A stretch of DNA of 7,486 nucleotides, taken from assembly GCA_036496265.1 (NCBI GenBank), contig DASXLL010000362.1:1-7486 (forward strand). Direction: 5' to 3'. The notes beneath the pieces were generated by a model. It was not told the origin of the DNA. It searched no databases and saw only the letters and a list, made by a program, of their open reading frames with translations. How positions within the stretch are numbered: the stretch's first letter is position 1; each line of letters opens with the position of its first letter. Source of the stretch: CAYLLN01 sp036496265 (lineage in GTDB: Bacteria; Planctomycetota; Planctomycetia; Pirellulales; Pirellulaceae). The translations under genes and the position numbers were made by a program. Below are positions 5,801-7,486 of this stretch, piece after piece.

Positions 5801-6788
5801 CGCCGGCAGTGCTGTCGCCGCCTTGCGAAGTGCCGATGGCGTTCCAGGTCACGAAACTGATGTTATTCGGGACAAAACCGACATGGCCGTCGCAATAGGC
5901 CGCGAGAACGCCGCCAGGATGCCGGCTCCGCGCGCCGGCCATGCGAGGGGCCGTGGTTGTGGCGACAGTTGTACACGGCGGATTTCTTTTGTCCAACGGC
6001 ATGCAAGTACCGCCAACCAAGACATCGGGCAGACTGCTGTTTGGCGGCATGAATGTCACAAAACCTGTGCCGCCTCCCCACCAGGAAAATCCATGCGTCG
6101 CAGTTCCCTGCCCTTGGATCAATTCGGAGGCCATAAGCGTGTTGCTGGTGCCGTCGGTAATTTCAGCAAGTCGAACGGGGCGACCATATACATCCTTGAA
6201 GGTTGCTGCAGCCGGGGCACCGTTGGGGCCATCACCACCGTCGCTCGACGCGGTATAAGCCATGAAGGGGGCGCCTTGAAACTGGATGGTGATTCCTCCG
6301 GAAGTCAGCGGAACTTGAAAGAAACTTGTATTTCCATAGTTCACGCCGTAATTGTGCGCGGTGACGCCACTGCTGGGGGCGTTGGGAAAGTCACTCGGGC
6401 AGGTAAGCGACTTGATACGCTTGGTCGTGACGTTCGTCGTGTTTGGAGGGTCGATATAACGGGCGCGCGGGGTCCTGCTGGCATCATTGCCATCGGAATT
6501 GAGATACAAACCCGCCAAAGCGCCCTGCTCCATATAAGGCAATACGCGCACGACCCACGTCCCCCAGCAGCAGCCGTAACGCCCGACGCCGCCGGGTAAA
6601 ACCTTGTAAACGTCTTCATAATTCAACATCGCCAGCGAGAGCTGCTTGAGGTTGTTCGTGCATTGGCTACGGCGGGCCGCCTCGCGAGCCGTCTGGACGG
6701 CCGGCAAAAGCAGCGCGACGAGGACGCCGATGATCGCAATCACCACCAGCAACTCGACCAGAGTAAAAGCGGACCGCAAATGACGCAT
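5793..6788 (-). CDS. DUF1559 pseudopilin-like protein with H-X9-DG motif
   Basis: This belongs to the large planctomycete family of DUF1559 proteins that begin like type II secretion pseudopilins and are thought to be exported and anchored by the N-terminal helix. From the ATG at 6788 the product has 331 residues. MRHLRSA is followed by the prepilin motif FTLVELLVVIAIIGVLVALLLP, with likely cleavage between Ala7 and Phe8 and Glu at mature position 5. TAREAARRSQCTNNLKQL comes next, then EITDGTSNTLMASE (about 209-222), and C-terminal His290-X9-Asp300-Gly301 (HPGGVLAAYCDG). I prefer this ATG because GAGG at 6797-6794 lies 5 nt upstream; an in-frame TTG at 6809 would add seven residues not needed by the motif. 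The specific substrate or role is unknown. The lipoprotein gene upstream ends 65 nt before this start. Confidence 0.93.
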   Translation of the reverse strand: MRHLRSAFTLVELLVVIAIIGVLVALLLPAVQTAREAARRSQCTNNLKQLSLAMLNYEDVYKVLPGGVGRYGCCWGTWVVRVLPYMEQGALAGLYLNSDGNDASRTPRARYIDPPNTTNVTTKRIKSLTCPSDFPNAPSSGVTAHNYGVNYGNTSFFQVPLTSGGITIQFQGAPFMAYTASSDGGDGPNGAPAAATFKDVYGRPVRLAEITDGTSNTLMASELIQGQGTATHGFSWWGGGTGFVTFMPPNSSLPDVLVGGTCMPLDKRNPPCTTVATTTAPRMAGARSRHPGGVLAAYCDGHVGFVPNNISFVTWNAIGTSQGGDSTAGDL

Positions 6789-6825
6789 GGCTGCCTCACT
6801 TAGAAACAAAGCGATCGACTACCAT

Positions 6826-6847
6826 CCACTCATCTACTCACCACTCA
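6826..6847. repeat. Three short CYACTCA repeats before the DUF1559 gene
   Basis: CCACTCA (6826-6832), CTACTCA (6834-6840) and CCACTCA (6841-6847) are near-tandem, with one extra T at 6833. They fill much of the gap between the lipoprotein stop codon and the DUF1559 start. On the transcribed minus strand they read TGAGTGG/TGAGTAG. They may be simple slippage products; no function is evident. Confidence 0.4.
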
Positions 6848-6853
6848 ATCGTC

Positions 6854-7285
6854 CTACGGAATATCGTAATCGAAAACATTCGGCTTTTTTTCGGCCACGT
6901 CGACTTCGTGCTCGGACTTCGTGTTGTATTCCGGCGGAATGCGATCTTTGGAAATGATGTTGGCGCCTGTCGGACCAGGCGGCTGGTCGGCCGGCGCATC
7001 AGCCCGCGTTTGGCCGTCGCCAGCGGTAATGCTAATCCGGTATTTGCCAGGCATTAACCCGTGCGCGCGATCAATATTGTATTGGCCGTTGGCAATCGGC
7101 GCACCCTCCTGCGTGGTGCCGTTGCCCGAGATCGGTAAAAACGTAATCAAGCCTTGGTCAAGCGGCTGGCCTTTCAGCTTGATGGTGCCCTTGATCTCCT
7201 GGCGACCGCCGTAGTTGGGTCCACATCCCCAGACAGACGCGGATAATCCGATCGCCAGCCAAATGCTGGAGCGCTGCCAATTCAT
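6854..7285 (-). CDS. Small putative lipoprotein, transthyretin-like/carboxypeptidase-regulatory fold
   Basis: The 143-residue product starts with a signal peptide (basic MNWQR, hydrophobic SSIWLAIGLSASVWG) ending at Cys21, so it is probably lipid-anchored. The lipobox VWGC is imperfect because Trp replaces the usual small residue before Gly. The rest matches the pattern of small planctomycete beta-sandwich proteins: IKGTIKLKGQPLDQGLITFLP (31-51), ANGQYNI (65-71), GLMPGKYRISI (76-86), IPPEYNTKSEHEVDV (116-130) and terminal FDYDIP. These are frequently encoded beside DUF1559 genes, as here, suggesting a shared surface role, though none is established. The ATG at 7285 is preceded by a run of eight G (7299-7292, minus strand) that could act as the ribosome-binding site with 6 nt spacing. 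Confidence 0.85.
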   Translation of the reverse strand: MNWQRSSIWLAIGLSASVWGCGPNYGGRQEIKGTIKLKGQPLDQGLITFLPISGNGTTQEGAPIANGQYNIDRAHGLMPGKYRISITAGDGQTRADAPADQPPGPTGANIISKDRIPPEYNTKSEHEVDVAEKKPNVFDYDIP

Positions 7286-7319
7286 TCCAGGCCCCCCCCA
7301 CTTCGAACAAGCGAACCGC

Positions 7320-7342
7320 GAACAGATGAGCTCGATCTGTTC
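7320..7342. promoter_or_regulatory. Perfect 8-bp dyad upstream of the lipoprotein gene
   Basis: GAACAGAT (7320-7327) and ATCTGTTC (7335-7342) are perfect inverted repeats with a 7-nt centre, 35 bp upstream of the lipoprotein ATG. No T-tract follows on either strand, so it is unlikely to be a terminator. It could be an operator or a 5' UTR hairpin. The GAAC/GTTC ends recall LexA boxes, but the spacing is far too wide for the known ones. Confidence 0.45.
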
Positions 7343-7345
7343 ATC

Positions 7346-7375
7346 ACACTAACTGCTGACAAAGCGGACTGGCAA
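7346..7375 (-). promoter_or_regulatory. Possible sigma70-type promoter for the lipoprotein/DUF1559 genes
   Basis: On the minus strand TTGCCA (7375-7370) matches five of six -35 consensus bases, and TAGTGT (7351-7346), 18 bp downstream, matches three of six -10 bases. Transcription would start inside the dyad at 7320-7342, which would suit an operator. The -10 is weak, so this is tentative. Confidence 0.22.
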
Positions 7376-7425
7376 TAGTTTTCGGCAGAAAGTAATTAGC
7401 GCCGACCGCCTTTTCTTGAGTGGAT

Positions 7426-7486
7426 TTAGTTGAGGCTGAATCGCGGCGGGAAATCGGTGAGCGCGTCGCCGCCGGAGGATTCGAGA
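7426..7486 (-). CDS. C-terminal end of an upstream minus-strand gene (partial)
   Basis: In one minus-strand frame the window edge reads LESSGGDALTDFPPRFSLN and then TAA at 7428-7426. The codons have strong GC at the third position (CTC, TCC, GGC, GAC, CTC, ACC, TTC, CCG), as expected for a real gene here, and the intergenic DNA after the stop codon is more AT-rich. Nineteen residues are too few to identify a family. The alternative is that the open frame is chance. Confidence 0.35.
   Translation of the reverse strand, partial: LESSGGDALTDFPPRFSLN

Noticed and set aside
6789..6809. TTG start giving seven more residues for the DUF1559 protein
   Set aside because: The ATG at 6788 has GAGG at correct spacing, and the prepilin leader is already complete from it.

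Overview
The window looks like chromosomal DNA from a planctomycete, probably of the Pirellula/Rhodopirellula type. The evidence is a pseudopilin-like DUF1559 gene with the H-X9-DG C-terminal motif, a small lipoprotein of the planctomycete transthyretin-like type beside it, fairly GC-rich DNA, and a FloA-type flotillin. This placement is inferred from gene content; no rRNA or other taxonomic marker is present.

Plus strand, left half: rpsO (ribosomal protein S15) is followed after 238 bp by pnp (polynucleotide phosphorylase), the conserved rpsO-pnp order. A folded leader precedes rpsO, and PNPase carries an unusual tail of about 160 residues rich in Gly and Arg. At the extreme left, the first 17 codons of a divergent minus-strand gene, with a very good Shine-Dalgarno sequence, run off the window.

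Minus strand, right half, in transcription order: a probable C-terminal fragment of an unknown gene at the right edge; a small lipoprotein gene; a DUF1559 pseudopilin-like gene; mnmA (tRNA 2-thiouridylase); and floA (flotillin-like membrane scaffold), which converges on pnp. Gaps in the last four genes are short (65, 29 and 92 bp), so partial co-transcription is possible. The functions are nevertheless mixed: surface/secreted proteins, tRNA modification and a membrane scaffold.

The most notable structure is a 71-bp inverted-repeat element inside mnmA. It consists of two near-identical 21-bp GTAG-headed palindromes facing each other, which is the architecture of a REP doublet (REPIN). It is read in frame as a 24-residue insert in a loop of MnmA. 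A second GTAG-headed palindrome with a different sequence lies just after the mnmA stop codon. Other points are the rpsO leader hairpin, the PNPase RGG tail, a tandem repeat spanning the DUF1559 stop codon, and a dyad upstream of the lipoprotein gene. No CRISPR array, tRNA, rRNA or complete transposase gene was seen.
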